From assembly GCA_031308135.1 (NCBI GenBank), contig JAHLJT010000631.1:264510925-264574924 (forward strand): 64,000 nucleotides of DNA. The letters run 5' to 3'. The position numbers and the translations under genes were made by a program. The stretch comes from Acheta domesticus. Taxonomy: Eukaryota; Arthropoda; Insecta; Orthoptera; Gryllidae. Under the pieces are notes generated by a model. The model was given only the letters and a program-made list of their open reading frames with translations, was not told the DNA's origin and did no database searches. This document shows, in pieces, positions 45,727 to 57,095 of this stretch (positions are counted from its first letter, which is position 1; every line of letters begins with the position of its first letter).

Positions 45727-46840
45727 CTAGATTAACGAAGAAATGACAATTAGCACAATATGCGATTCCCGCATGAGTTTGCGATTTCAATAATTTTTTA
45801 GTGTCGTTAAGTCACTTTATTGCAAAATGAATATTATGTATATGAATAATTTTACTATAATTAACACATTTTGTCTTTTTTTTACAGTGGCGTAGCTCCA
45901 GTTGGTGTCACCCGAAGGCAATACTAATGGTGTCACCCCCCCCATAAATTAAATACAAAAATATCTATTACTGAATAATTTATACAATATTTAATAAAAA
46001 TAAATGCATATTTGCACATTAAATTTAATCGCTATATGTTAAAAACTGTATGCAACTGAGATATCCAAAGAACTGAAGCGGTACATATTGCTAGTGCAGT
46101 GTGGAGGGACTGGACGGTGGAGCGTGAATATTTTTGCTCGGCACTCGACCGCAAATAATTTTAATTTTCCATTTGTGTGTCCGCTTTAAATAAGTGTGCA
46201 CTGATTTTGATTTTTTTTAAAAACGATACTTAATCAGCAAGGAGTGTAAGTAGGGCTTGAGTTTGAATGTTGTGATCGGCACTGTGTGTGTATATATGGC
46301 AGTTGGGTAATCAACTATATAAAGTGGCAAAGTAACGGAGAAAGGATCGATCCTTGTGGTACTGCTGCGTTGATCAAATGTGTTGAGAATTTTATATACT
46401 TATTTTTACATTTAAATGCCTCTTCTAGAAGTACTTTTATTTATTTATTGCTTTTAGTAATTGCTTTTTACTTTCCGTTTACTACATAATCTGTAAGTTT
46501 CTAATTTTTGTAGTTGAAATGGTAGGCCTGGTTGCCACTACTCGGAGGTCTTTTCAGTGTCTAGAAATAGGACTATCAAATCATTACTTTTCAAAAATGA
46601 TTTTGCTATGTGCTCAGTAAGTCGTAGAAGCCGATGGTCTTTGAATATATTGTCTGGAATTCGAACAGTGTTGACTTATCGAATTTGTGTTAAGAATTCC
46701 TCTTAACTTGTGGGAATGCGGCGATAACGATTAATCTGATCGCAAAAGAGTATTCTCATAGCTTCTTTTTCATGAATGTGAGCCTGTCCAGCAGTTGCGA
46801 ACTTGTCACGCTGACCCTCGACTCTTGCCTCTGTCCGCAG

Positions 46841-47258
46841 GTGCTGTGCCGGCGCCGCGAGGCGGCCAAGTCGCGTTGCTGCGGGGGCGGGCGTGGCGGG
46901 GGCGGCGGGGGCTCGAGCAGCGTGAGCAGCGGGGGCGGTGGGGGCGGGGGCGGGGCGTCGCCCGGGGCGCGCAGCCTGCCGCCGCCGCCGCCCGCGGGCG
47001 CCGCCTGCCACGTGCCGCCCCGCCCCGACCTCGAGGGCCTCAGCGAGAAGTACTGGGGCGAGATCCTGGAGCGCACCGTCTCCTCCAACAGCCTGCAGAC
47101 GCTGCAGCGCGTCTACGGACAGCCGCTGCCCCCGCCCCCCGCCGCACGCACACGGCGGACCGCCCCCGCCGCCACCGCCCCCGCCGCCGCCGCCGCCCGC
47201 CAGGGCCAACGGCTCTGTCGTTGGCGCAGCCGGCCACTTCCACCCTCTTGATCTATGA
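46841..47258 (+). CDS. GC-rich terminal exon of an unidentified, probably membrane, protein
   Basis: A pyrimidine tract and acceptor CTCTGTCCGCAG precede 46841. The exon opens VLCRRREAAKSRCC, a basic Cys-containing stretch like a juxtamembrane tail. It continues through Gly-rich and Pro-rich runs, then the non-repetitive DLEGLSEKYWGEILERTVSS and NSLQTLQRVYGQPLPPP. In the opening frame it then becomes Ala/Arg-rich and stops at 47251. In the frame one base on, it reads HAHGG, a run of Pro, and ANGSVVGAAGHFHPLDL, stopping at 47258. The latter looks like the genuine C-terminus, so a one-base indel in the C-run near 47135-47145 is inferred. About 80% GC against AT-rich flanks. AATAAA signals follow from about 47542. 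Confidence 0.6.
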
Positions 47259-48780
47259 GACGCTCACGCACCGTTTATCACTTCTTCGGGCAACCGATCA
47301 TCATTTGTGTAGTGAATAATATCGTAAAACAAGCAGCGAAAGTGAACTAACAGTTTGACAAATCCTCTCTTTGAATAATACATCTTTGACAGTGATGTGG
47401 AGACGAAGGTGTGGCATCAATATTTTCGTCGAAAAACAGGAAATCACCCTTTTATTGGTAAAAACCTCTTTTTGGGTTGGGTCTCTGATGTGATTCTTTT
47501 TATTTTATTGTATGATAATTAAATCCTTCTGTATTATTAAAATAAAAGTAACTACGTTCAAAAATGTAACGATGTGAAAGAGGAGAGGAACTTATGAAAG
47601 TCGAATGATGAGAAGTGTCATTAATCAAAGTCATTGGAACACTTGCAACAGTCCCATGACTTTACGTAATCGTAATGTTCTTTTCAAGTATGGAAAGATC
47701 TATCAGCCTATTTACCAAGTTTCATCACTTGGAAGCTCGACGATTGAAAAATATTTAGGAGACAGTCATTCGTTAAATATTTAATGCTTTGTCCAAAAAG
47801 ATGGATTCGCCGAGATTAATATATTTTGGAAAACGAAATTGTTTCTACTCCGAAGAAATACATTCACGTGGTGTACATGATTGCGTGTGGAAATTACAAA
47901 TTACTTACAGAAGAATTACTTCCATAGTGACTGAAGGAATTTTCAAAGAAATTGAATTCTGCTTCTATTTGATAGTGTGAATCTTTAACACGATTGTGAA
48001 ATCATGGTTCAGATTAGGAGTGATGTTTATTTTATCTATATTACAGGACTTTTCTGGTGACATTGAAAATAATATGCTCATGATGTTATTTAGCGACAGA
48101 AAACTGATCACGCCTTAAATTAGTAAGACATTTAATATATTCTATCTATAAAAACATTTACATAAGATCTTGATACAAGTTTGTGATTTTCTGTGGTGGT
48201 GATACTAGATGACTATAATAAGAAAAAATATTTACATGTGTACGATCGTAGATTTCAATTTGTTCATATCTATGATATGATGGAAAATTTAAAATAATTT
48301 CATCCAGTTGTACTGGAGTCTAGGAATTGATCTGAGCGTAAAATAATTAATATTTTATTACTGTAATGGTGTCGGATGTATAATATTCTGGTACATGTAA
48401 AAAAATTCTGTAATTTCTAAATATTATAGGATGATTAGATATATTATGTAATGTTGTGTACTGTGATGATTCTATACAATATTAAAATTTCCTGGCAGCT
48501 TTTTCTCGCTGTACTGAGTTAATAAGATTTTAATTTGAACTTTGATACAAAAAAGGAATTAAATATTATATTTGTGTTTTTATTGTGGTAAATACTCAAT
48601 TTAATTTTTCAATAATGTCTTATTTGTTTATAGTTACATTGCGTTATTTCTTTGGGAATATATAATTGAACGTTCCCAAAAAACATGAGCAAATAAATTA
48701 AAGAAATTTCAATAGTAAACGACATCAAATATTTTGTATAGTTTTGATTTTCGCCCAATAAATATAATTTTTAAAACATC
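47259..48780 (+). other. Possible 3' UTR; no gene seen
   Basis: AT-rich sequence after the terminal exon with several AATAAA hexamers (for example near 47542 and 48758). No coding signal. Confidence 0.4.
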
Positions 48781-48799
48781 GGCTTAAAATTCGTTTATT

Positions 48800-48803
48800 G
48801 TGT

Positions 48804-48850
<47 letters not shown>
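48800..48850 (+). repeat. (GT)n microsatellite
   Basis: About 45 bases of nearly pure GT followed by a short GC/GT mixture. Confidence 0.95.
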
Positions 48851-48855
<5 letters not shown>

Positions 48856-49724
48856 TGCGTGCGTTGACTATATTTATTGTATAGAGATACCCATATATAA
48901 ATGTTTTGCTCTTATTACATACACAAGTTTATTATTGACTAGGAAAGGGAAAGAGAGTACATAGATAACGTTCTATAATTTAAGAGATTAAGAAATAAGT
49001 GGGAAATTTGAAGGAAAGGTCTTAGAAAATACCAATTAATTCTTATTTCTTTGAAATAAAGGAAAAGTGTTTTGAAGCGAAAGTCTAAGAAAATTTCAAA
49101 TAATTTTATTACATATTAAGTCTGTTATAAGGTATGTAAATGAAAGAAATTCAGCAATAAAAATACATTGATTTTAGTCAGATTCATTTAGTGCGATCAC
49201 ATGATGATGATGCATTTACTGCAATAATTATTAAGTAGAATTTATTGCGATCAATTTTAAAAATATACCATGACGATATTTTGGATCTTGAATGTATTTA
49301 AAAATATTGTTTAAAAAATGAACTTGTGTAACATTGATTATTTTTTATAATACAATTTATCATTACTTCAGCATTAGAGTTGTTTAGAAATATTTTCACA
49401 TGAAATAACGAAAGTTTAAGCGTTTTCCGGGGACGATTATTCAAAAAATTTAATTATAATTTCATACAATGTTATTAGTATATGTATTTCTAATATTACT
49501 CATCTAAATTATTGTATTGCATCAATTAAAGCTAAATTACACCCTGCAAGGCAATGTCTTTAACACCTTTGTGATGATATACTGGAGTATCTAACAACGA
49601 AGGTTCTATTCTATTGTTAGGAGAAAATACGTATATCGTGGAGCTGTAGTAGTACCGATTCTCAACGTGCCGACAACACTCCTCACACAACACACACAAC
49701 TATACTTCTATTTTTATAACGTGA
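48851..49724. other. No feature recognised
   Basis: AT-rich, no supportable gene, RNA or repeat. Confidence 0.4.
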
Positions 49725-50150
49725 CGCTTCGAGGCTAATCTTCACGATGGAATATAGCTCGGCTTTTTGCGTATTTCTCCTTAGTGCCGCTAGATATCGC
49801 ATGATCGCGCACTGCTTGATATGATCGCAATTATGGGACATAAGCGGCACGACCGAGAAAGATGCAAAAAGCCGTGACATGTTCCTTTGTGAAGACAGGC
49901 CTTGATGCACCACGTTATAAAATCTGAAGTTTATAGGGCCTTTTTTCTAATTCTGCCCCTCAAGCCCCTATGACCATGGCGATGGAATATCACACGGTAT
50001 TTCGCGTCTATCTCCGTCATGCCGCTAGAATGCGCATATGTGCAAGTACTGCTTGATACAGTCGCTATCATGCGGTATCTGGCGGCACGACTCTGAACGT
50101 CACAAAATATCGTGACATATCCATCGTGATGGCGAGACTTGAGGGGAAAA
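49725..50150. repeat. Two tandem fold-back units of about 180 bases
   Basis: Unit 1 (about 49740-49895) has CTCGGCTTTTTGCGTATTTC inverted as GATGCAAAAAGCCGTGACAT and TAGTGCCGCTAG inverted as AGCGGCACGA. Unit 2 (about 49975-50135) repeats the scheme with CACGGTATTTCGCG versus CACAAAATATCGTGAC and CATGCCGCTAG versus GGCGGCACGA. Outer flanks CTTCACGATGG and CCATCGTGATGG are also inverted. It could be a MITE or a structured noncoding locus. Confidence 0.6.
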
Positions 50151-51419
50151 TTTAGAAAAATCGCAGTATAACTTGAAGTGGTCGTACCTCAAATCCCACA
50201 ATTGCGCAAGTGTTTGGTGAGGACTAGAGGCGGGGTTGAGCCGAGAAATGACAAGCGGAGGCCACTTGGAAAAGCGATTACGCACGTTTCCAAGTTTGCA
50301 GTAATTACATTCTTTTGTCTTTGATCGTGCGGTGTCGGCAGCAAGTAATCTGCGAGGTTGCCGACGAAGCGGCTAAATTGGTTTTCATGCCTCAGAGATC
50401 TCAAGACGGTTCTGGATTTTGTGTGTGAGGGAAGGGAGGTAGAACCAGGTGATGGGAATTGTCTGTAAACCAGGCTGGGTGTGTTGAAGATACGTCATAT
50501 AGTCCTGTAAACTCTGTAAATTTTACAGTAATAGACTTGTGCCTCTCGTCGGGATCTTTGAGTTATAATTGAAAGAGATGCAGTGTATATGATGTTATTA
50601 TTTAAAGAAGGAGACAGAATCATCGTCGTATAAGTGTATCGGAATTTAATTCAGCTGTTAATGTATCTGCCTCCTAGCTGTCACACGCTTACACTGACGA
50701 TCGCAATGCCGCTGAAATATTAAATTTGTATATTGATAAAACTACGCCATTTTTTCAATTGATGGTATTAGTTATCATTTCAGAAATCTGCATTATTAAA
50801 TTTAACATTTTCATAATTTCCTTTCTCTCCATGTTTTAATGGCATTGAAATCTACGTAACATGCCGTTTGTTGGATAACTGTATCGCCAAGAAACTTATT
50901 TTATTATTTTTCACCTTTTTCGAATGTTCAGCTGAACTTTTCCCCTCGATTGCAGCCAGCTCTCGTATTAAGGGTTTTTACTCCATGCAATTTTCGGTGA
51001 ATTTTCCTCACATAAGTATTGAAGAAAGGGATCCAGAAGATCATATAATAGTTTGTACTGAATTTCTTAGGCCAATGAAGTTAACATTACATTTTTTCTA
51101 ATGACTGAACTTGCCATTAAAAAATTTTAATATATGGGTGTGATATTTTTTAAATATATCTTTTTGGCAAAACTGGATACTTGGATATTTAAATCATTTT
51201 GGGGGTGATCGCAAAGTATTGTATAAGTGTTGCCTAAAGTATTGTTCAGCAATAACACTCCCTAACGTTCGGGTGTTCGTTCACGTCTGGGTGTCGACCA
51301 TGGTGATATAACTGATATTATTACCAATTTTTCATTGAAAAGGTACTCCATCGGCTGAATATATGGAATCGGGATAAAATAATATTTTCAGTTTAGCTTA
51401 ATCACTTTAATTACATACC
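50151..51419. other. No gene recognised; one weak exon-like frame
   Basis: A plus-strand open frame at 50868-51101 includes SIEERDPEDHIIVCTEFLRP, preceded by a TGTTCAG acceptor-like site near 50931. I could not identify it or find partner exons. Confidence 0.3.
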
Positions 51420-51420
51420 G

Positions 51421-51660
51421 ACTAGGCATCAATTGATGACTTTGTAGTGCCTCTGACCGGGAGGTCATAAGGATTTTGGATACTAGCTAGAGTGAAAGGA
51501 TTAGTTCTTCTGTCTGGAGGTGAATTCTATGATTGAGTGACGATTGATAGTGATTTCGGGCGCGTCACCTGCTAAAGTCATTATTCCCGTCAGCGTAGTG
51601 CATGTTTTTTCCTCGAGAGGTGGCGATGATCTTCCTCCGATGGATGACAAGGTCCGTCGC
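51421..51660. mobile_element. SINE fragments, head region followed by a tail region
   Basis: 51421-51535 matches the SINE head in plus orientation (GGCATCAATTGATGACTTTG, CTCTGACCGGGAGGTCATAA). 51555-51660 matches the SINE 3' part in minus orientation (GGGCGCGTCACCTGCTAAAG, then GAGGTGGCGATGATCTTCCT). A head-to-tail inversion or two nested insertions would explain this. Open frames here are shadows. Confidence 0.65.
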
Positions 51661-52086
51661 CACCCGACCGTCGGGCTATCGATCTATTTTGTTTCATCGG
51701 GCTTCATCTGTAGTAATTAGCGTAGGAAAATTACCCACAGTCCGCAAAATATTTAGCTTCGAAATATCACTAGTTTTGCAAAAACAATCAATATCCACTG
51801 AGTTTTCGGCAAAAACAGCCGTTATCCATTCACAGGAATGGACTATGTTTTTCCCGATAGGTTGGCTGCATCCTTGCATGTTGATTACGTTTCCGTGTCA
51901 TAGCAGGTGATTTAGATATGTTACCGTTGAAAAAGATAAATTATGAGGTTGAAAACGTGTAATTTTGAAAATGATGCTAGAAGAGCCTCATGTCGTTGTC
52001 AAGCATGCATACTATGGTGGTTTGAGTAAGATAAATATCAGAAGAGTGAAACGCTACCTGGTGAACTTACTTTTCAAGCACTTTAG

Positions 52087-52278
52087 AAGAAATCTCTTCT
52101 GCTGAAGCCAAAGAAACTTACAGATGTTCAGGTACTTTCTCAGTATTTCAAGAATCCTAAAATCAAACCCTTTAATGACAAATTACTTGTAGACACAAGT
52201 GATAGAAGAGAAAACACAATTGAGGAACATGGGAAATTACCTTATGATGAAAATAGTAGTGGGACAGAAGATCTGTGA
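52087..52278 (+). pseudogene. Unidentified coding remnant, C-terminal end
   Basis: Open from a TAG at 52084 to a TGA at 52276, with no Met. It reads KPKKLTDVQVLSQYFKNPKI, then KPFNDKLLVDTSDRRENTIE, then EHGKLPYDENSSGTEDL. The composition is clearly protein-like with an acidic tail. The preceding sequence (HAYYGGLSKINIRRVKRY) is coding-like in another frame. Perhaps a decayed transposon protein or retrocopy; family not recognised. Confidence 0.4.
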
Positions 52279-53365
52279 AGATTTGTATTAATTTCTTGAA
52301 ATTGTTTGTAAAGCAGCCATGAAAATAATTTTTTACTGACTTTTCAAATGAAATTTTAATTTGTTTAAAATTATTACATGTAGATGTTCATATTTTACGA
52401 AAAGTACTATCAATTTTTAATAAAAAACACCAAAGTCTACACTCAATCTATTTTAAAACATCAATAATTTATGTAGTTTCTATACAAGTAATGTAAGGAC
52501 TAGCATTCATTTATCAGTCAAAACTTTAATTTACCTGTGTTTCATATTCTATATCATTTTTAACAGACGTGCACAACGCCAGCTCCCACGAGCATTCTGC
52601 ACTTGCTTAGCCGATCGTCTGCCCGTGGCAGCGCCGAAAGTGCAAGCAGTGGGAAGTAGGAAGCTTTGCGGGGAGGGGAGAAGTCTGACGTAGCACGACG
52701 CGGCGCGTAGATTGAATGCCTGGGCGTCTAATAATGATCCATGCTTCAAAATTACATGCCCATTTGTTTAAATGGATTATGTCTAGTATTTCAAGTTACC
52801 AGAGCCATAATTCACTGTTTACGTTCTGTGCACTACTGTATATCCACCTTTGTATCCACCACTGTATGTATTTTCATTTTATAATTTGTTTAAAGAAAAT
52901 AACCTGCTCATTGTGACTCTTAAGCATTATTTTGAAGCAATAGCTTTAAAATATATGCTTATATTGTAGTGATACCGAATCCATTACGGCTGCGAGCCTG
53001 AGAATTGCTCCGCGTCGCGCGACAGAGGGGTCGACGGCGGCGCCAGGGTTCTGTCAGGCCACCCGCCGGACCCATCCCCTAAAATTCGTCACACCCAAGT
53101 GTCCCGCGGCCTGGGGGGTCTTCTCGTGTACGCGGCACTGCAGTACTTTTCCGCGGCGCCCCTCGCCCTCCCCATCCTCCCTTGAGATTTTCGTTCCTCC
53201 CCCAGTCATTAATTTCTGCCCCTGTTTGACAGAAAATTGAAGCGAGAGAGAACGAGTGCAGGTTTCTCTCTCATTTCTCGGCCCCAAAACTTCCGATGAT
53301 TGGGCGGAATTATTCTACGACGCAATACCCTTTCGCCAATAGCCGCCGGACGTAGGCAAAGCTCT

Positions 53366-53383
53366 AGAATGTTCTAGAACATT
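53366..53383 (+). promoter_or_regulatory. Perfect heat-shock element inside the solo LTR
   Basis: GAAtgTTCtaGAAcaTT gives three perfect alternating modules and most of a fourth with canonical spacing. The ATG of a 115-codon frame begins at the next base. Inverted CCAAT boxes (ATTGG 53299-53303, CCAAT 53336-53340) lie just upstream. Confidence 0.6.
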
Positions 53384-53433
53384 ATGAGGGAATTTGGTGG
53401 GGGAAGTGACGCTCGAAGGACTTCGTGCAGACG

Positions 53434-53520
53434 TCACAGAGAGAAGGATGTGAGGCCATCACAGAGAGAGGGTGTGAGGCCGTCACATAGAGAAGGTGAG
53501 AGGCGGTCAGGAGGACGAGA
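53434..53520 (+). repeat. Short tandem repeat inside the solo LTR
   Basis: Three imperfect units of about 24 bases resembling GTGAGGCCATCACAGAGAGA, giving repeated R-P-S-H/Q-R-E-G in translation. Confidence 0.7.
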
Positions 53521-54957
53521 CGTTATTGTGGAGGCGCCCGGCGTCAGAGATAAAGTTTTATTTCTTAGTTGGATTTATAAGAAAACTGTTGAGTTTTCGA
53601 GGAGAATTTGTGCGCGATTGTTAAATAAGGGTAGACCGCGGATTGTGAAAAGTTTTATTGACATTCTAATAGTTCAGAAAAGGTATGTGACTTGTGCTCG
53701 TGTTTGGAACATTATCAGTGGAACAATTTGATCATTCACGAACTTGCTACGAACTCTAAAGTACCGTGCGGTGAACCGAAAGTGACAAGGCCATTGAACT
53801 GAGCAGACATTATCTGATCATTAGCGACAGTAAGTGAGCGGCGCTGTGTGTTGGGCCAGCACCCCTACAACCCCGTCTTCTACCTGGCTCGGACCTGCGC
53901 GCCCCTTTGTGCGGCGTCCCACGACGCTCACGCCGTCCCTGCCAGCCAGCTGGCGGCCCGAGGTCGTTCAACTCTGGTTTGTTGTGCACGCCGCCCCGTT
54001 AAGGCGGTATCTTTTTCGTTCTTTTGGCGCGCCCGTGGTCGAAAGGCATAAACAGTTTGGTGAACAATCTTTAATTACCTTTGACCGGGCGACGAAGAGA
54101 AGATTCCCGGCCGCGCTTGGCTGTCAAGCGGGAATCAGCTTAGAGGAAAATACTGTTCTTTTTACTGCAGTAATTTTCACTTTTCAATTTACGTTATGTG
54201 TGCATGTCATATTTTGGAATTGGGGAAAGGGGAGCGTGCTCGCCGACATGAGTGGTGAAATCTTGCAATTTTTTTATTAAATAAAAGCCACCTGTTTGTT
54301 AACATGAGTAAAAGTCTCTTATTTTACACCGGACACCAACTTCCTCCATCTTCATCAATTTAGGCAAGCCTTTCTACTGACTGAGCGAGCCGGCTACCAC
54401 GTCTACGGCGCCCAACCGACAGACGGGTAGTCGCAATATATAAGGAAAAATATTATTTAATTCTATCTAACAAAAATATGCAATTTAATAATTGATTGTT
54501 CACCAGGAATGTTATAATCTCCAAATCATAGAAAAATGAATAAAATCATGAGAGCAATCTCTAACATCAAGATTGTCATAAAAATATAATATGTGGCAAT
54601 TCCAAGAACGGTAACGTTTAATAGAACGTTTGCAACCATTTTTCCCCATTATGAAACTGAATCAAATAGATCAACGAGCAAACTTCTGTGACGATAGGTT
54701 ACGGACAATCATACGATAATCATGGGTATTGGGTAAATAGAATGCAAAGGACTTTATATTTTTATACAATGTCGTAAACGACTCTACACTCTTGTCAGAA
54801 ATTATAACAGATAATAGTCATGATTTTTTTAAGAACAATATGTTTTTTGCTTTGAGAGAAACGTCTTATTCAATTAAACATAGTAAATAAAAAAAGTTTA
54901 TTGCTGTCATCAAACAAAAACAATCCAGTATCAAAATTTTGTGTTTAGCACAACATT

Positions 54958-55119
54958 AAAGGGTCCCCCGGATAAGATGGTAAAAAGTTCCCCTCAACCA
55001 AATTACATATGAGTGGTTACACTATAATTCTAACATAAAAATAATATTTTTGAAAGGTTTCTTAGCCTATCTAATTTGGTTGAGGGGAACTTTTTACCAT
55101 CTTATCGGGGGGACCCTTT
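54958..55119. mobile_element. 162-base MITE with 48-base terminal inverted repeats
   Basis: 54958-55005 begins AAAGGGTCCCCCGGATAAGA and runs to CCCTCAACCAAATTA. 55072-55119 is its near-perfect reverse complement. The 66-base AT-rich core has no coding capacity. High arm identity suggests recent movement or a single-strand hairpin intermediate. The target duplication could not be fixed. Confidence 0.85.
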
Positions 55120-56121
55120 GTGAATACATGGTAGCAAAGCGAATTACATTATAAGCCCTACAAGCAATTATAATACTTGGTGTCGAAATATAATATGTAT
55201 AATTCGTTGTAGTTTCATATTTCGCCCTGTCATATACCGAGAACAAACATTTGCGAACAAACAAAAGACAATATTACTTGAACTGTATATGACCGTCATG
55301 TTATTGCCGATTGCTCTTTAAATTTACGCGCTATCTTTCGAATTGCGCATTCTGATTGGTGGTCCCCACTCCTAGATTGAGTCTCATCCCCACCCTTCAT
55401 CGATTTTCTCATTTGCCCCCGAGTTGCCCGCACGCAGCTCCTGAGGTCAGTGAAAGTGCAAAATGCTGTGCAGGTCTGATTTTTAATAAAACTAACGAAG
55501 AGAGAGAGAGTTAACTTCTCCTGAAAAGTATGGATTTTCGACTGTGGTCGTTTTTGTAAAAAGCTCTTCAATTGTCAAATTTGTAAGTCCAACATTCCTT
55601 GACTGGCATTCATACTAATATCTGAGACATTCCACAGTGCAGTTGATGAATGCCCATCAACCAGTCATTTCTCATGATTTTCAAAATAATATTTTAAAAA
55701 CTAAGTAGAACAAAACTGTGTATTAATGTTGGCTTAAAACAGTCTTTTTAGCGAATTAAAATGTAAACGAAATGACTTTCATCACAATATAAGAATTTCA
55801 GTAACGTCTAGAATTGTTGTTTAAATTGAACAATAATTTCGAATTGAAAATCATGTAACAAATACAACATACGTTTTTGTTAAATTCTTCTCAAATGAAC
55901 AAAACATTTTCTTCATTGGTTTACATTTTTTAAAGGTCTTACGATAAACGGTGCGTTAGTCGTATGTCACATAGACCTTTATAAGGCGGGTCTTGTAAAA
56001 GGAACTTGAATTTCGACTACCTTATATTTTATTTTCTCTATGAAGAAATAAGGTTTTTCTCCTCAAAGTGACAGTTCAAAATACACAAACAAATAATATA
56101 GTTTAAATAACACTGGATAAA
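55120..56121. other. No feature recognised
   Basis: Mixed AT-rich DNA. A minus-strand frame at 55296-55571 has no motif. Confidence 0.35.
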
Positions 56122-56513
56122 TCAATCAAATAATAAAAACGATGATTCCAATCATGTTGTGAATTACATGTATTTTACAGACGTTTCGACATCATTTTAT
56201 GTTAAGTCTATTGGGTCTCACACAGATTCGAACCTGTTTTGCTTGGTTGAATTTGCTGAAATCGGGAGAGATGAGTCCGGACATTTGCAAGATTTACGAC
56301 GCTAGCTAGCTAGCTACGTCGAGCTAAGTCGCAGTCTGGACGAGAATTCTAGGGGCCGACTGCTCTGATCAGTAATTTTCCGTTGTTTCTCCGATCATAA
56401 TTTGAGGTATATATTACATAATGAAGAGGACCTCACAAATGAGATCGAAACGTTTGTAAAATACATATAATTTACAACATGACTGGAATAATCGTTTTTA
56501 TTATTTGATTAAT
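56122..56513. mobile_element. Inverted-repeat element (70-base arms) interrupted by SINE sequence
   Basis: The arms at 56122-56191 and 56444-56513 are reverse complements (inner ends GTCGAAACG/ATCGAAACG, outer ends ATCAATCAAATAATAAAAAC and its inverse). Between them, 56270-56405 matches the SINE from its GCTAGCTAG block through GGGGCCGACTGCTCTGATCA to TCTCCGATCA. The SINE appears to have been captured by, or inserted into, the element. Confidence 0.7.
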
Positions 56514-56977
56514 ATAGTTTACTTCAATTGTTAGTTAGCTCACAAATAAGTGATACAGGTGTTATCGAAGGACAGCTGATTGGACGCCCTTGTACTGTGC
56601 TGTCAATAGCTGCTTTGTCACTGAAGCGAAAGCGAGCTTCTGCGGATAATTGACCCAACTCCCATAGAATACAACAAGAGAACATATGGCGATTCTATAA
56701 TTGATTTCTTTCCTTATTTAAGGTCTCTTTTAACCTACTAAGGTCATAGGTGACTAGAGTCCAGGCATTATTAGAAATGTTTTAGTAATAAAAAATAGCG
56801 TAATTGAGAATTTTCCATGCACTTTTGACAAACCGCCCTTGTTGAATAAACAAAGAAATCAATTATGAAAATTTATTTGCTTTTATTTTTTCCAAACATA
56901 AAAATAAAAATATTAGCTTAAAATATGCTTCTAAACAATAAATTACGTCTTTCGCTAAAATAAAATTTCAAATGTTC

Positions 56978-57095
56978 TGATGACAACAGAACGACTTTCC
57001 TCGACACATTTCTTCTAAATGGAATTACAGTTTGAAGAGGAAGGAATAGACAATCTTGAACCAATTATCTCGTCCGTCTTTCTTCTAACTAAAGT
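56978..57095 (+). repeat. Direct repeat with 58398-58515
   Basis: ACAACAGAACGACTTTCCTC through GGAATTACAGTTTGAAGAGG and CCAATTATCTCGTCC is repeated almost identically at 58398-58515, where it overlaps the left arm of the fold-back element. The open frame starting at 57019 begins inside this repeat, which argues against it being a gene start. Confidence 0.75.

Larger units (their letters stand above)
52965..54435 (+). mobile_element. Solo LTR, 1471 bases, with 4-base flanking repeat ATAT
   Basis: It begins TGTAGTGATACC and ends GGGTAGTCGCA, i.e. 5'-TG...CA-3'. ATAT flanks both sides (52961-52964 and 54436-54439), fitting a target-site duplication, although AT-rich flanks make this weak alone. 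It shares layout with the LTR at 59912-61455: a TGTAG start, GC-rich 5' part, inverted CCAAT boxes 37-38 bases apart, AATAAA near the 3' end (about 54281), and a related TG/CA frame. No internal region is present, as after LTR-LTR recombination. Open frames inside (53384-53731, 53834-54280) are probably incidental. Confidence 0.6.

Noticed and set aside
45880..45950. CAGTGGCGTAGC motif, reminiscent of hAT-type terminal repeats
   Set aside because: No inverted partner or target duplication was found, so no element is called.
53834..54280. 148-residue frame in the solo LTR
   Set aside because: It lies inside an LTR, overlaps another frame, and has no recognisable domain.
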